Shown one piece after another: positions 1 through 8,419 of a stretch of DNA of 34,568 nt. The position numbers and the translations under genes were made by a program. Below the pieces are notes generated by a model. It made no database searches and had not been told where the DNA came from. It saw only the letters and a program-made list of their open reading frames with translations. The stretch covers positions 1 to 34,568 of the forward strand of contig JANXSZ010000071.1 in the NCBI GenBank assembly GCA_025356445.1, given 5' to 3'. Position 1 is the first letter of the stretch. Every line of letters starts with the position of its first letter. This stretch comes from Betaproteobacteria bacterium (GTDB lineage: Bacteria > Pseudomonadota > Gammaproteobacteria > Burkholderiales > Burkholderiaceae_C).

Positions 1-933
1 CCATGCCATGTTCACATCCTCCCAACGTAGCGCCAGCAATTCGCCGGGTCTTGCGCCAGTCAGTAGCATGGCTTGCAAATAGGCGGCAATTGCGGGGTTC
101 CCAATTTGTTGCACGGCGGCAAACCACGCGGGCAATTGCTCACGCTGCAATGCATCCTTTTTGGTGCCAGCCTTTCCCAATGCCTCACGGGTCTTGCGGG
201 TCTTGGCAGCATTCGCACCAGCCACCAGCGGCGCATATTCCGGCTGCTCAGCGCACCAGGTCAGGAATGCCCGTAACAGTCGCCATGCAAGCCGTGCAGG
301 GGTCGGGCGGGTCTTTGCCTCATGTTCAGCCCACGCGGTCACTTTGCTGGCGCTCAGGTCGCACAGTCGAATGGCCATCAGTGAATGCAGCGGCCCCGGC
401 ACGGTCAACCCTTCGCCACGCTTGCGCGGTACGCCACCGGCGGCACTCAGGCGGATATGGTCTGCCAAGTGCAGGGCACCCCAGCGTGCGCGGCGGGCTT
501 CGATGTAGCTTTGCCATACCTCGCCCACAGTCAAAGCCTGGGCCGCTTCCTGTTGGGCTTGTTTTGCCACTTTGGCGGCTTGGTCTGCAATGGCTTGGTT
601 TTGAACTAGCTGTTGCTGGCGTTCAAGTTCTCGCGGGTCTTGGCCTTGCTCTGTCAATCCACGTAGGCGGTGGGCTTCGGTTTGGGCGCGGTCAATCGAT
701 ACGGCAGGCCATTCGCCCAATGCACGGGTAAACAGCTTTCCCTTGATGCGCGTTTCAAACTGCCAGTGTTTGCCCCCTGCCTTGGTCACACGCAGGCGTA
801 ACCCCCTTTTTTCGGTATCACGCACCAAAACGAACGGCAGGTCAGCGGGGCAGGCGGCACGCTCCAGCAGTCCGTGCGTTAGGTCATGGGCGGCGGCGTA
901 ATCAATCGCTGCGGTCTTGCTTGGTCGTGGCAC
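1..933 (-). CDS. P4-type tyrosine-recombinase integrase (3' end cut by window edge)
   Basis: Site-specific recombinase expected to insert and excise the mobile element ending at the tRNA-Phe fragment next to it. Translation from a GTG at 933, with a GAGGGG Shine-Dalgarno six bases upstream, gives 311 residues open to the window edge. The N-terminal region (LRLRVTKAGGKHWQFETRIKGK, here shortened to its RLRVTKAGGKHW core, then ALGEWPAVSIDRAQ) is the arm-binding domain typical of P4-like integrases (DUF4102). A coiled, Ala/Gln-rich linker follows (about residues 105-135), then a core-binding domain. The first catalytic box, TGARPGELLALRWEDV, with its Arg, lies about ten residues before the edge. 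The remaining catalytic His/Arg/Tyr lie outside the window. Transcription runs away from the attachment site into the element. Recognition is secure; whether the gene is intact cannot be judged. Confidence 0.9.
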   Translation of the reverse strand, partial: MPRPSKTAAIDYAAAHDLTHGLLERAACPADLPFVLVRDTEKRGLRLRVTKAGGKHWQFETRIKGKLFTRALGEWPAVSIDRAQTEAHRLRGLTEQGQDPRELERQQQLVQNQAIADQAAKVAKQAQQEAAQALTVGEVWQSYIEARRARWGALHLADHIRLSAAGGVPRKRGEGLTVPGPLHSLMAIRLCDLSASKVTAWAEHEAKTRPTPARLAWRLLRAFLTWCAEQPEYAPLVAGANAAKTRKTREALGKAGTKKDALQREQLPAWFAAVQQIGNPAIAAYLQAMLLTGARPGELLALRWEDVNMAW

Positions 934-952
934 GGTGAACCCCTCAGGTTGA

Positions 953-974
953 TTTACAGACTGTTTACAGACTG
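953..974. repeat. Tandem 11-bp direct repeat upstream of the integrase
   Basis: TTTACAGACTG occurs twice in perfect tandem (953-963 and 964-974), just upstream of the integrase start. Nearby, AATCAACAC occurs at 999-1007 and 1074-1082, and an imperfect palindrome (arms 1027-1035 and 1037-1045, 8 of 9 pairs) sits between them. Such repeats beside an attachment site are often arm-type integrase or excisionase binding sites, or operators for the integrase promoter. That role is inferred. Confidence 0.55.
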
Positions 975-1101
975 AAATTCGCTATTTAGGTGAATTTTAA
1001 TCAACACACGGGCTGTTTACTTATGCAGCTAAAACCGTTTAAGCTGTTGATTTATATAGATTCTAGCAACGACAATCAACACGGTCAAATAGTGAGTAGC
1101 T

Positions 1102-1150
1102 GGGATTGAAAATCCTTGTGTCGGTGGTTCGATTCCGCCCCGGGCCACCA
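1102..1150 (+). other. Attachment-site remnant: 3' fragment of tRNA-Phe (GAA)
   Basis: The 49 bases run from the anticodon stem through the anticodon loop (TTGAAAA, anticodon GAA), the variable region, a complete T arm (GGTGG-TTCGATT-CCGCC) and the 3' acceptor strand CCGGGCC plus encoded ACCA. The expected 5' half (GGCCCGG acceptor strand and D arm) is absent: the bases before 1102 do not pair with the acceptor strand. The sequence is therefore not a functional tRNA. It is what remains when an element recombines in the anticodon region of tRNA-Phe. The adjacent integrase supports this. An intact copy should lie at the other end of the element, left of the window. Confidence 0.85.
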
Positions 1151-1159
1151 AGATTCAAA

Positions 1160-1187
1160 AACCAACTCCAAAAGAGTTGGTTTTTTT
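1160..1187 (+). terminator. Rho-independent terminator behind the tRNA-Phe fragment
   Basis: A perfect 9-bp stem (AACCAACTC at 1160-1168, GAGTTGGTT at 1174-1182) with a five-base loop is followed by a run of T to 1187. On the minus strand the stem is also followed by T residues, so it could stop ubiA transcription arriving from the right. It is probably the original terminator of the tRNA-Phe gene, which marks the DNA to its right as ancestral chromosome. Confidence 0.85.
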
Positions 1188-1220
1188 GTTTCTGGTTTCG
1201 CTATTCGCTTCAGGCGTGTT

Positions 1221-2063
1221 TCACACTCCATACCCCAACACCACCCCCACAAACACCGCGAATCCCACCCAGTGGTTCAGCCGGAAGGCTTTGAAGCAAC
1301 CGTCTCGGGTGCGTTCTCGGATCAGCTGGAAATGCCACAGGGCTTGTCCTGCTGCGATGGCTATTGCTATAAAAAACGCAGCTGTCCAAGCGCTCCCATC
1401 AAACGCCAGCATCCAAATCAGCAGAAAAAGTGCATAGCTGAGCATCACAAAGCCTACATCCCAGCGTCCCAGCGTGATGGCTGAGGTTTTCATGCCGATG
1501 TTGAGGTCGTCATCGCGGTCCACCATGGCGTATTCGGTGTCGTAGGCCAGCACCCAAAACACATTACCCAGCAGCAGCAGCCATGCCTGCGGCGGCACGC
1601 TCCCTTGCACGGCGGCGAAGGCCATCGGGATGCCGAAGCTGAATGCCACGCCCAGAACGGCTTGCGGCATGGACACAAAGCGCTTGGCGAACGGGTAGGT
1701 CAGCGCCAGGGCCAGTGCTGCGAACGACCACAGTACGGTGGTGCGGTTGGTCGTCAGTACCAGCGCAAACGCAGCCAACGCCAGCGCCGCACCAAACCCC
1801 AGTGCGGCGCGGGCGCTGAGTGCGCCGCTGGTGACGGGGCGCTGTGCGGTGCGCTTGACGTGACGGTCAAAGTCCTGGTCGGCCACGTCGTTCACGCAGC
1901 AGCCCGCGCTGCGCATCAGGATGGTGCCGAGCGTGAATACCACCAGCAAGTGCCAACCCGGAAAGCCGTCAGCCGCTATCCACAGTGCACTGAGGGTGGG
2001 CCAAAGCAACAGCAGCCAGCCAGCGGGGCGGTTCCAGCGGATCAAATCGAGGTAGAGCTTCAT
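1221..2063 (-). CDS. ubiA: 4-hydroxybenzoate polyprenyltransferase
   Basis: Attaches the polyprenyl tail to 4-hydroxybenzoate, an early membrane step of ubiquinone synthesis. The 280-residue length is normal for the family. Both Asp-rich, Mg-diphosphate-binding motifs are present: NDVADQDFD at residues 58-66 and [13 protein letters not shown] at 174-186, and the rest is a chain of hydrophobic segments expected to cross the inner membrane. It is the last gene of the minus-strand run recG - SEC-C - oxyR - dyp - ubiA, with 16 bases separating it from dyp. Around residues 223-234 the hydrophobic stretch [11 protein letters not shown] is encoded by a copy of the AT-rich repeat found elsewhere in this window. 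No other identity is likely. Confidence 0.95.
   Translation of the reverse strand: MKLYLDLIRWNRPAGWLLLLWPTLSALWIAADGFPGWHLLVVFTLGTILMRSAGCCVNDVADQDFDRHVKRTAQRPVTSGALSARAALGFGAALALAAFALVLTTNRTTVLWSFAALALALTYPFAKRFVSMPQAVLGVAFSFGIPMAFAAVQGSVPPQAWLLLLGNVFWVLAYDTEYAMVDRDDDLNIGMKTSAITLGRWDVGFVMLSYALFLLIWMLAFDGSAWTAAFFIAIAIAAGQALWHFQLIRERTRDGCFKAFRLNHWVGFAVFVGVVLGYGV
1360..1394. repeat. AT-rich intragenic repeat, copy in ubiA
   Basis: On the plus strand GCTATTGCTATAAAAAACGC is followed by AGCTGTCCAAGCGCT. It shares the plan GCTA - A/T run - (T/C)AGCTG - GCGCT with copies in pldA, dsbD and others. It is read in frame as a hydrophobic membrane segment of UbiA. Membership in the family is a judgement by eye. 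Confidence 0.45.
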
Positions 2064-2079
2064 GCAGTTACGTCAGCTT

Positions 2080-3129
2080 TCAGCAGGGTGTGATACCCAG
2101 TTGGCGTAAATCGAGCCGCTTGCCCTGCAACGGAGGGCACCAGAAATACGCACCGTTGACGGGCTTGGACATCGAAAACACCGCGTCCACAATGCCATCG
2201 TCCAACCCTGCCATGCGGCGCATTTGTACCTCAAAAGCATCCAAAGTGCGGCCAAAAGCAACGAACAGCAGCCCCCCCTTTTGCCCTTGCACCCAAGGCA
2301 TGGAGCGGCGGGTGACGAAGGCTTCGGGGTTGAAGTCCTCCTGGGTGGTGCGTTTGATGTGGGCAGATGCGGGTGCGTCTTCCAGTTCTTCGTTGTCCGA
2401 TTGGCGTCGCCCAATGCTGGCGTCTTTGGTGTGTTGCGCCATGCTGTTGATCGCTTGCCAGTCGTGCAACCACTGTTGCACGGCGACAAAGCTGCTGCCG
2501 TCCAAGCCTTCGCCTTGACCTGCCACCACGGTTGCCGTGTGGGCAGCCTTGCCTTTGGGGTTTTCGGTGCCGTCCTCGTAGCCTGTGAGGTCGCGTCCAC
2601 GGCCACCGTCTTTCACATCAGGGCTGCGGGCGTGGCAAAAACCATCGACGACATGGGTCAGCTTGAAGGCAGGCGCCAGTGCGGCTTCGATGTGGCGACT
2701 GCGGTGCAGCAGGTGGCCTTGGTCTTCACCTTTTGCGCTGCGCAGCCAGCACCACAGCGCTGTGGTGTCCGCAGGCAGTTTCAACGCAGGCTGAGCTGCG
2801 GTTTTGACCGTGGTCAGGCTGGGGAACCCACGCAGACCAGGCACCGTCACGTTCAGCGCTGATCCGACGCTGAGGCCAACGCCCACCACGGCGGCTTTGC
2901 CGTCGGCCACGTCGCGCAAAGCAGTCAGTGCAGCAACCAAGTTCGTCTTCGCCGCCTTGGCGTTGTCCTGCGTACCCAGCGTAAAGAACAGGTAGCGTCC
3001 CAGGTCGGGCAATTCGCCCAATATGCCCGCTTGGGGTTTCGCGGGGAGGCTTGCTGCCGAGGTTTTGGCTGCCGTTTTAAGACTTGGTTCAGGACTTGGT
3101 TTTGATGGCTTTGGGGTCTTTGAGGTCAT
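2080..3129 (-). CDS. DyP-type haem peroxidase
   Basis: Haem peroxidase of the dye-decolorizing family, expected to reduce hydrogen peroxide at the expense of an organic or dye substrate. In the 349-residue product the family motif GxxDG appears as GYEDG (183-187), the probable proximal haem ligand is His257 in HIKRT, distal arginines lie in TRRSMPW (274-275), and the C-terminal FVAFGRTLDAFEVQMRRM block is conserved. The first 35 residues are a Lys/Pro/Ser/Ala-rich extension without a signal peptide or twin-arginine motif, so the enzyme is probably cytoplasmic. Its ATG overlaps the oxyR stop by four bases (3126-3129). This translational coupling suggests it is made together with the peroxide sensor. 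It resembles the YfeX-like branch; the physiological substrate is unknown. Confidence 0.92.
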   Translation of the reverse strand: MTSKTPKPSKPSPEPSLKTAAKTSAASLPAKPQAGILGELPDLGRYLFFTLGTQDNAKAAKTNLVAALTALRDVADGKAAVVGVGLSVGSALNVTVPGLRGFPSLTTVKTAAQPALKLPADTTALWCWLRSAKGEDQGHLLHRSRHIEAALAPAFKLTHVVDGFCHARSPDVKDGGRGRDLTGYEDGTENPKGKAAHTATVVAGQGEGLDGSSFVAVQQWLHDWQAINSMAQHTKDASIGRRQSDNEELEDAPASAHIKRTTQEDFNPEAFVTRRSMPWVQGQKGGLLFVAFGRTLDAFEVQMRRMAGLDDGIVDAVFSMSKPVNGAYFWCPPLQGKRLDLRQLGITPC

Positions 3130-4094
3130 GACAAACGTTTCACTCCAGGAAGTTCACAGGCGTAAACCGCGTTGCGCAGAGCGGCAATTGCCTCATAGCG
3201 GGTAAAGCTTTTGCGCCACACCAGCACCACGCGGCGCATGGGGGGCGGGGCGTCCTGGGCATCGGTGATGGGCAGGTAGTTGACAAAGAATTCATCTGTT
3301 TTGCGGCGCCGGGCGTGGTTTCTTTCCAGTGCTTCTTTGGGCACCGATAAACGTGGCACCAGCGTCACGCCCATACCCGCGGCCACCATGTGCTTGATGG
3401 TTTCCAGCGATGAGCCTTCAAAGCTCTTGCGGATGCCCTCTGCATCACTCGAAAACCGTGCGAACTCGGGGCAGACCTCCAGCACATGGTCGCGAAAGCA
3501 GTGGCCGTTGCCCAGCAGCAGCATGGTTTCTTTTTTGAGGGTTTCTGCCGTCACACTGTCCAGCGCAGCCAGGGGGTGCTGGCTGGGCACTGCCGCCAAA
3601 AACGGCTCGTCATACAGCGCGGCTGTGGCCAGACCCGCATCAGGGAACGGCTCGGCCATGATGGCGCAGTCGATCTCGCCGGTGCGCAGCATCTCAATCA
3701 GTTTGACGGTGAAGTTCTCTTGCAGCATCAGCGGCATTTGTGGCACGCTGGCGATGGCTTGTCGCACCAGGTCCGGCAACAAATACGGGCCAATGGTGTA
3801 GATGACGCCCAGCCGCAGGGCCCCAGCCAGCGGGTCTTTGCCGCGTTTGGCGATATCGCGAATTTTGGCGGACTGCTCCAGCACGCTTTGCGCTTGCTGC
3901 ACGATTTCTTCGCCCAAAGGCGTCACCGTCACTTCGTTGGCGCTGCGCTCGAAGAGCTTGATCTCCAGCTCTTCTTCCAGCTTTTTGATGGCCACCGACA
4001 GCGTGGGCTGCGAAACATGGCAGGCTTCAGCCGCATGGCCGAAGTGTTTTTCTCGGGCCAGTGCAACGATGTATTTAAGTTCGGTGAGGGTCAT
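3126..4094 (-). CDS. oxyR: Hydrogen-peroxide-responsive LysR-type regulator OxyR
   Basis: Transcription factor that senses peroxide through a disulfide switch. An N-terminal winged helix-turn-helix of LysR type (about residues 1-60, HAAEACHVSQPTLSVAIKKL) is followed by the effector domain. The switch cysteines fall at 199 and 208 (GHCFRDHVLEVC), the same numbers as in E. coli OxyR, and 322 residues is close to the usual 305. The stop of the upstream SEC-C gene and the ATG of oxyR are adjacent, and oxyR overlaps the peroxidase gene downstream, so it lies inside an operon and may be read from the recG promoter. I did not find a clear OxyR-binding site by eye. Confidence 0.96.
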   Translation of the reverse strand: MTLTELKYIVALAREKHFGHAAEACHVSQPTLSVAIKKLEEELEIKLFERSANEVTVTPLGEEIVQQAQSVLEQSAKIRDIAKRGKDPLAGALRLGVIYTIGPYLLPDLVRQAIASVPQMPLMLQENFTVKLIEMLRTGEIDCAIMAEPFPDAGLATAALYDEPFLAAVPSQHPLAALDSVTAETLKKETMLLLGNGHCFRDHVLEVCPEFARFSSDAEGIRKSFEGSSLETIKHMVAAGMGVTLVPRLSVPKEALERNHARRRKTDEFFVNYLPITDAQDAPPPMRRVVLVWRKSFTRYEAIAALRNAVYACELPGVKRLS

Positions 4095-4973
4095 TCAAGC
4101 TCCACAGCATTTTTTGTATTTTTGCCCACTGCCGCAGGAGCAGGGGTCATTGCGCCCTGGCACCACGGCTTTGCTGATGGGCGCGGGCGTGACGGCCATG
4201 CGCTCGTACAGTTTTTGCGACAGCATGTACAGCGCACCGATGTTGGCCATGCTGTCGTCAAACAGCTTGAGGCGTTGGCGCTCGTTGGTGATGGCGGCTT
4301 TGCCCTCGGCATGCAGTTTCTCTATGGGCGCGCAGAGGCGCGGCAACTCTTTGCGCTCGCGTTTGTCCAGCAGCTGCCAATGGCCTTCTTCCAGCATCGA
4401 ATAGGCCAGTGCCATGCCACGCGCCCAGAGTTCGGCCATGCGGGGGAGGTCGGTGGTGGTTGATTCTGCGGGTGCTGTGGCTTCTGCGGGTTCGGTGGAT
4501 GCCGCATCCGCTTTGGCTTCTTCGGCCAGATCAACGCCTACCTGCTTCCAATCTGTCAGCAAGGGTACAAAGTAGGCCTCATCGGGCAGCAGGGTCTTGG
4601 TCTGCTGGGCTGTCATTTCCTGGTCAAGGCCGTCCAGGATCGCATCCATGCGCTTTTGCGTGAGGGCAGCCAAGGGTGTGCGCACCGCCTCGTCCAGCGT
4701 GGGCCAGTCCATGTCATGCACCTCAAACAGCGCACTCAGCAGCTCATCGGCCAAACCGTTGAAGGGTGAAATCACCGCGCCGGTGATGAAGCCTTCCAGC
4801 AATTCGGGCATGGGGCCATTGACCAGCGCAGGGTGCATCAACACGTCGTTGAAGGCTTGGGCATCGTCGTCTGTCCAGACGGTGTAGGCGTTCTCGTCAT
4901 TGAGGCCATTGACGTCAATGGCCTCAACGGGGGCGGCGATGGCTGCAGAGGTGTTTTCAGGGGAGGTCGTCAT
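4095..4973 (-). CDS. UPF0149 (YecA/YgfB) family protein with C-terminal SEC-C zinc motif
   Basis: The 292-residue protein of unknown function has an acidic, helical UPF0149-type domain over roughly residues 35-220 (FNDVLMHPALVNGPMPELLE, then GFITGAVISPFN). It ends in a classic SEC-C zinc-binding motif, DPCSCGSGQKYKKCC, like the ribosome- and SecB-binding tail of SecA and YecA. An Ala/Glu/Pro/Thr-rich linker lies near residue 165. It starts six bases after the recG stop and runs directly into oxyR, so it is probably cotranscribed with both. In relatives the SEC-C tail binds Zn and nascent-chain or translocase partners; a chaperone or ribosome-linked role is possible but not shown here. Confidence 0.85.
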   Translation of the reverse strand: MTTSPENTSAAIAAPVEAIDVNGLNDENAYTVWTDDDAQAFNDVLMHPALVNGPMPELLEGFITGAVISPFNGLADELLSALFEVHDMDWPTLDEAVRTPLAALTQKRMDAILDGLDQEMTAQQTKTLLPDEAYFVPLLTDWKQVGVDLAEEAKADAASTEPAEATAPAESTTTDLPRMAELWARGMALAYSMLEEGHWQLLDKRERKELPRLCAPIEKLHAEGKAAITNERQRLKLFDDSMANIGALYMLSQKLYERMAVTPAPISKAVVPGRNDPCSCGSGQKYKKCCGA

Positions 4974-4979
4974 GGTGGT

Positions 4980-7220
4980 TCAAGCTTTCAAGTAGTCTGA
5001 TTTTCCCCCTAACCAGCGGGCCACATGGCGCTCGGCCAGTTCGGGGTGGGTGTCCAGCATGCTGGGGGCCAGTGCCCGCGCCCATTCCAGCAGTGCGGTG
5101 TCGGTGGCCAAGTCAGCAAAGCGCAGCAGGGGCGCACCGGATTGACGCGCTCCCAAGAACTCGCCGGGGCCGCGAATGTCAAGATCGCGTCGGGCGATCT
5201 CGAAGCCGTCACTGGTCTCCGCCATCGCTTTGAGGCGGGCTTTGGCCGTGTCGCTCAGTCTGCCATTTTCGCCTTTGGAATACAGCAGCACGCAGGCCGA
5301 AGCCGCCGCGCCCCGGCCTACGCGGCCACGCAGCTGGTGCAATTGCGAGAGGCCAAAGCGCTCGGCATGTTCGATCACCATCAGGCTGGCATTGGGCACG
5401 TCCACGCCCACCTCGATCACCGTGGTGCTGACCAGCACCGCCATGTGGCCTTCGGTGAACATCGCCATCACCGCCTGCTTTTCGGCGCTGGTCATGCGTG
5501 AATGCAGCAGGCCGATGAGCAAGCCGGGGAGGGCCGTGCACAGCGTCTCGTGGGTGGCGGTAGCGTTGATGAGGTCGATGTGCTCGCTCTCCTCAATCAG
5601 CGGGCAGACCCAGTAAATCTGCCGCCCTTGCGCGATCTGGGCGCGGATGCGCTCCACCACCTCGTCGCGTCGGTGCTCGTCCACCAGCTTGGTGACGACA
5701 GGTGTGCGGCCAGGGGGCAATTCGTCGAGGGTGGAGACGTTCAGGTCAGCGTAGTAGCTCATCGCCAAGGTGCGCGGGATGGGCGTGGCCGTCATCATCA
5801 GCAGGTGGGGTTCGCACTGGAAGTCTGTGGTGCCCGTGGATTCGAGGGAGGGTGCTTCACTATTGATAGCTGGTGTAGCTTGTGTGGTGTGCTCTGGTGG
5901 CACTTTATGCATCTTTTCTCGCAAAGCCAGGCGCTGCTGCACGCCAAAGCGGTGTTGCTCGTCAATGATGGCCAGTGCCAGGTTGTGGAACTGCACCTGC
6001 GCCTGGATAACGGCGTGCGTGCCCACCACCAGCGCGGCCTCGCCACTGGCGATCAGCGCCAGCATCTCGGTGCGTTGCTTTTTCTTTTGGCTGCCGGTCA
6101 GCCACGCCACGCGCTGCCCACGGGGCGCGAGCAGTGGCTCCAGCCAATTCACCAGCTTGGCAAAGTGCTGCTGCGCCAGGATTTCGGTAGGCACCATCAG
6201 GGCGCACTGCCAACCGGTGTCGATGCACAACGCCGCCGCCATCGCTGCCACCACGGTTTTGCCGGAACCCACGTCGCCTTGCAGCAGGCGGTGCATGGGG
6301 ATGCCGTTCCACGCTTTGCCGGGACCCAGGGTGGTGTCGGCTTTGCGTGCCAAATCCGCCGCAATCTCTGCGACCACCCGTGTTTGTGCGCCGGTCAGCC
6401 CAAACGGTAGCGCAGCCAGCAGTTGGTCTGTGAGCGCGGGGTGGGCGGTCAGGCCCGTCTTCTTGTTTTTGGATGGGGCCGCCAACCGAGGTGCCCGCAG
6501 CCGGTCATGCGCGCGCCGGGCTTGCAACTGCGAGAGTTGCTGGGCCAGCAATTCCTCTGCTTTGAGCCGTTGCCATGCAGGGTGGCTGTGGTCTTCCAGC
6601 GTGGTGAGCGTGGTGTCGGGTGCCGGGTAGTGCAAAAAAGTGAGCGCCTCACGCAGATTCCATGAGCGCAAGAGGCGTATTTGACCAGGGCTGTCGTCTG
6701 CATTGGGCAGCCCGTCATCGTCAGGCAAGGTTTCCGACAAGTCCGCTCGCCCCAAACCGATTTGTACGGCCCGGCGCAGGTAGTTTTGCGGCAAGGCGGC
6801 GGTGCTGGGGTAGACCGGCGTCAGCGCGGTGGGCAACGCGTTGGTGATGGGCTTGCACACGGGGTGCATCATCGTCCAGCCCAAAAAACCACCGCGCAAC
6901 TCGCCCCGCACACGCCATCGGCTGTCCACGCACAGCGCTTTTTGCATGGCCGGGTAAAAGGTGAAAAATCGCAGCACGCAGGTATCACTGCCATCGTCCA
7001 CTGTCACCAACAGTTGCCGCTTGCCGTGGATTTGCACCTCACTGTGGGTGATGGTGGCCTCGATCTGCACCGTGTCGCCTTCGCGGGCCGCCAGCAGTGT
7101 GGTGATGCGGGTTTCGTCCTCATAGCGCAGCGGGATGTGCAGGGCGAGGTCAATGGGGCGGAAGAGGCCAAGCTTGTGGAGGGCTTTTTGCGGCGGGCTG
7201 AGGGGCTTGGCGGGGGGCAT
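4980..7220 (-). CDS. recG: ATP-dependent DNA helicase RecG
   Basis: Double-strand translocase that remodels stalled replication forks and branched recombination intermediates. From the ATG at 7220 it has 746 residues; a TTG at 7241 with a better Shine-Dalgarno (AGGTGA) would add seven residues. The N-terminal wedge domain (to about 200) is followed by helicase motifs: Walker A GDVGSGKT at 315-322, DEQH at 420-423, motif [11 protein letters not shown], and the late motif [10 protein letters not shown]. Between DEQH and motif III there is a 30-residue Thr/Ser/Glu/Pro-rich insertion (about 440-469) absent from E. coli RecG as I remember it; an AT-rich repeat copy encodes part of it. The gene is divergent from queA with a 27-48 bp gap, so the promoters must overlap. 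Confidence 0.95.
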   Translation of the reverse strand: MPPAKPLSPPQKALHKLGLFRPIDLALHIPLRYEDETRITTLLAAREGDTVQIEATITHSEVQIHGKRQLLVTVDDGSDTCVLRFFTFYPAMQKALCVDSRWRVRGELRGGFLGWTMMHPVCKPITNALPTALTPVYPSTAALPQNYLRRAVQIGLGRADLSETLPDDDGLPNADDSPGQIRLLRSWNLREALTFLHYPAPDTTLTTLEDHSHPAWQRLKAEELLAQQLSQLQARRAHDRLRAPRLAAPSKNKKTGLTAHPALTDQLLAALPFGLTGAQTRVVAEIAADLARKADTTLGPGKAWNGIPMHRLLQGDVGSGKTVVAAMAAALCIDTGWQCALMVPTEILAQQHFAKLVNWLEPLLAPRGQRVAWLTGSQKKKQRTEMLALIASGEAALVVGTHAVIQAQVQFHNLALAIIDEQHRFGVQQRLALREKMHKVPPEHTTQATPAINSEAPSLESTGTTDFQCEPHLLMMTATPIPRTLAMSYYADLNVSTLDELPPGRTPVVTKLVDEHRRDEVVERIRAQIAQGRQIYWVCPLIEESEHIDLINATATHETLCTALPGLLIGLLHSRMTSAEKQAVMAMFTEGHMAVLVSTTVIEVGVDVPNASLMVIEHAERFGLSQLHQLRGRVGRGAAASACVLLYSKGENGRLSDTAKARLKAMAETSDGFEIARRDLDIRGPGEFLGARQSGAPLLRFADLATDTALLEWARALAPSMLDTHPELAERHVARWLGGKSDYLKA
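5854..5885. repeat. AT-rich intragenic repeat, copy in recG
   Basis: The plus strand carries GCTTCACTATTGATAGCTGG followed by TGTAGCTTGTG, a diverged copy of the repeat also seen in pldA and dsbD. It lies inside the extra linker between RecG motifs II and III and keeps the reading frame. Confidence 0.45.
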
Positions 7221-7268
7221 GGGGGGATTTTGCCTGTGCAACGTGGTTCACCTGCGAAAATCCCAGGT

Positions 7269-8327
7269 ATGACCTCTGTACCCCGCACCTTCACCCTCAG
7301 CGATTTCGACTTCGACCTCCCCCCTGATCTCATTGCCCAGCATCCTTGCGCCGTGCGCAGTGCGTCGCGCTTGCTGGACGGCACAGGCCCGGGTGTCCCG
7401 GTTGACCGTATCTTCCACGACCTCCCGAATTTGTTGCAACGCGGCGATCTGCTCGTTTTCAACGACACCAAGGTGCTCAAGGCACGTTTGTTTGGCGAGA
7501 AGTCCACCGGGGGCAAACTGGAGCTGCTGGTAGAGCGGGTGCTGCCGGGTAACGAGGTTGTGGCCCATATCAAGGTCAGCAAAAAACCCCCTGTGGGCAG
7601 CACGCTGGTGATGCATGGCGGGTACACCGCTACTGTTTTGGGGCGCTGGCCAGATGAGCAGGGCGCGTTGTTCCGCTTTGGCTTCAGCAGCGAACCCCAT
7701 GCGCTGATGCTGGCGCACGGCCATGTGCCGCTGCCTCCTTACATCGCTCACACCGATTCAGCGGAGGATGAGCAGCGGTACCAAACCGTGTTTGCCCGCA
7801 GCCCTGGTGCCGCTGCCGCACCCACGGCAGCGCTGCATTTTGACGAGGCTTTGTTGGCGGCGCTAGAAGTGATGGGCGTACAGCGCGCCAGCGTCACGCT
7901 GCATGTAGGGGCGGGCACCTTCCAGCCGGTCAAGACCGAGAACCTGGCAGAGCACCAGATGCACAGCGAGTGGTATGACCTGCCCGCTGCCACGCAGCAA
8001 GCCATTGCCGATTGCCGCGCCCGAGGCGGCCGCGTCGTCGCGGTGGGGACAACGACCGTGCGCACGCTTGAATCGTGGGCGCAAACGGGGCAGGTGACAG
8101 GGGACACGAAGATATTCATCACGCCAGGGTTCACGTTCAAGGTGGTGGACACGCTCATCACCAATTTCCACTTGCCCAAGTCGTCCTTGATGATGCTGGT
8201 CAGCGCTTTTGCGGGCTACGAACCCATCATGGCGCTGTACCGGCACGCTATTGCACAGCGCTATGGCTTCTTCAGTTATGGCGATGCGATGCTGCTCGCG
8301 CGGGTGGCTGTAGGCGGCTGTCTGTGA
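7269..8327 (+). CDS. queA: S-adenosylmethionine:tRNA ribosyltransferase-isomerase
   Basis: Transfers and isomerises the ribosyl part of SAM onto preQ1-modified tRNA, giving epoxyqueuosine. The 352-residue protein starts at [19 protein letters not shown], which matches the QueA N-terminus, and contains the conserved [42 protein letters not shown] region ([10 protein letters not shown] core) and [18 protein letters not shown] near the C-terminus. The ATG at 7269 was chosen because homology begins directly after it; the longer open frame upstream is non-coding. Together with tgt downstream it supplies two steps of queuosine synthesis. The spacer to the divergent recG is very short. Confidence 0.95.
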   Translation: MTSVPRTFTLSDFDFDLPPDLIAQHPCAVRSASRLLDGTGPGVPVDRIFHDLPNLLQRGDLLVFNDTKVLKARLFGEKSTGGKLELLVERVLPGNEVVAHIKVSKKPPVGSTLVMHGGYTATVLGRWPDEQGALFRFGFSSEPHALMLAHGHVPLPPYIAHTDSAEDEQRYQTVFARSPGAAAAPTAALHFDEALLAALEVMGVQRASVTLHVGAGTFQPVKTENLAEHQMHSEWYDLPAATQQAIADCRARGGRVVAVGTTTVRTLESWAQTGQVTGDTKIFITPGFTFKVVDTLITNFHLPKSSLMMLVSAFAGYEPIMALYRHAIAQRYGFFSYGDAMLLARVAVGGCL

Positions 8328-8333
8328 ATGCGG

Positions 8334-8339
8334 GATAAT
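8334..8339 (+). promoter_or_regulatory. Possible -10 element before the TPR-methyltransferase
   Basis: GATAAT lies seven bases after the queA stop. No good -35 hexamer is visible 16-18 bases upstream (TAGGCG at 17). If used, it would make the TPR-methyltransferase partly independent of queA. Weak support. Confidence 0.3.
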
Positions 8340-8419
8340 TTGAGGTTGTCTCCGCTACCGACTGTTCTTTGACGCCGTTCAACGCTCTTTTTGGCCCTTC
8401 TTTCGTTTCACCAAGCTTC

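Noticed and set aside
1075-1150. A complete tRNA-Phe gene
   Set aside because: Only the 3' half is present; the bases before 1102 cannot form the acceptor or D stems.
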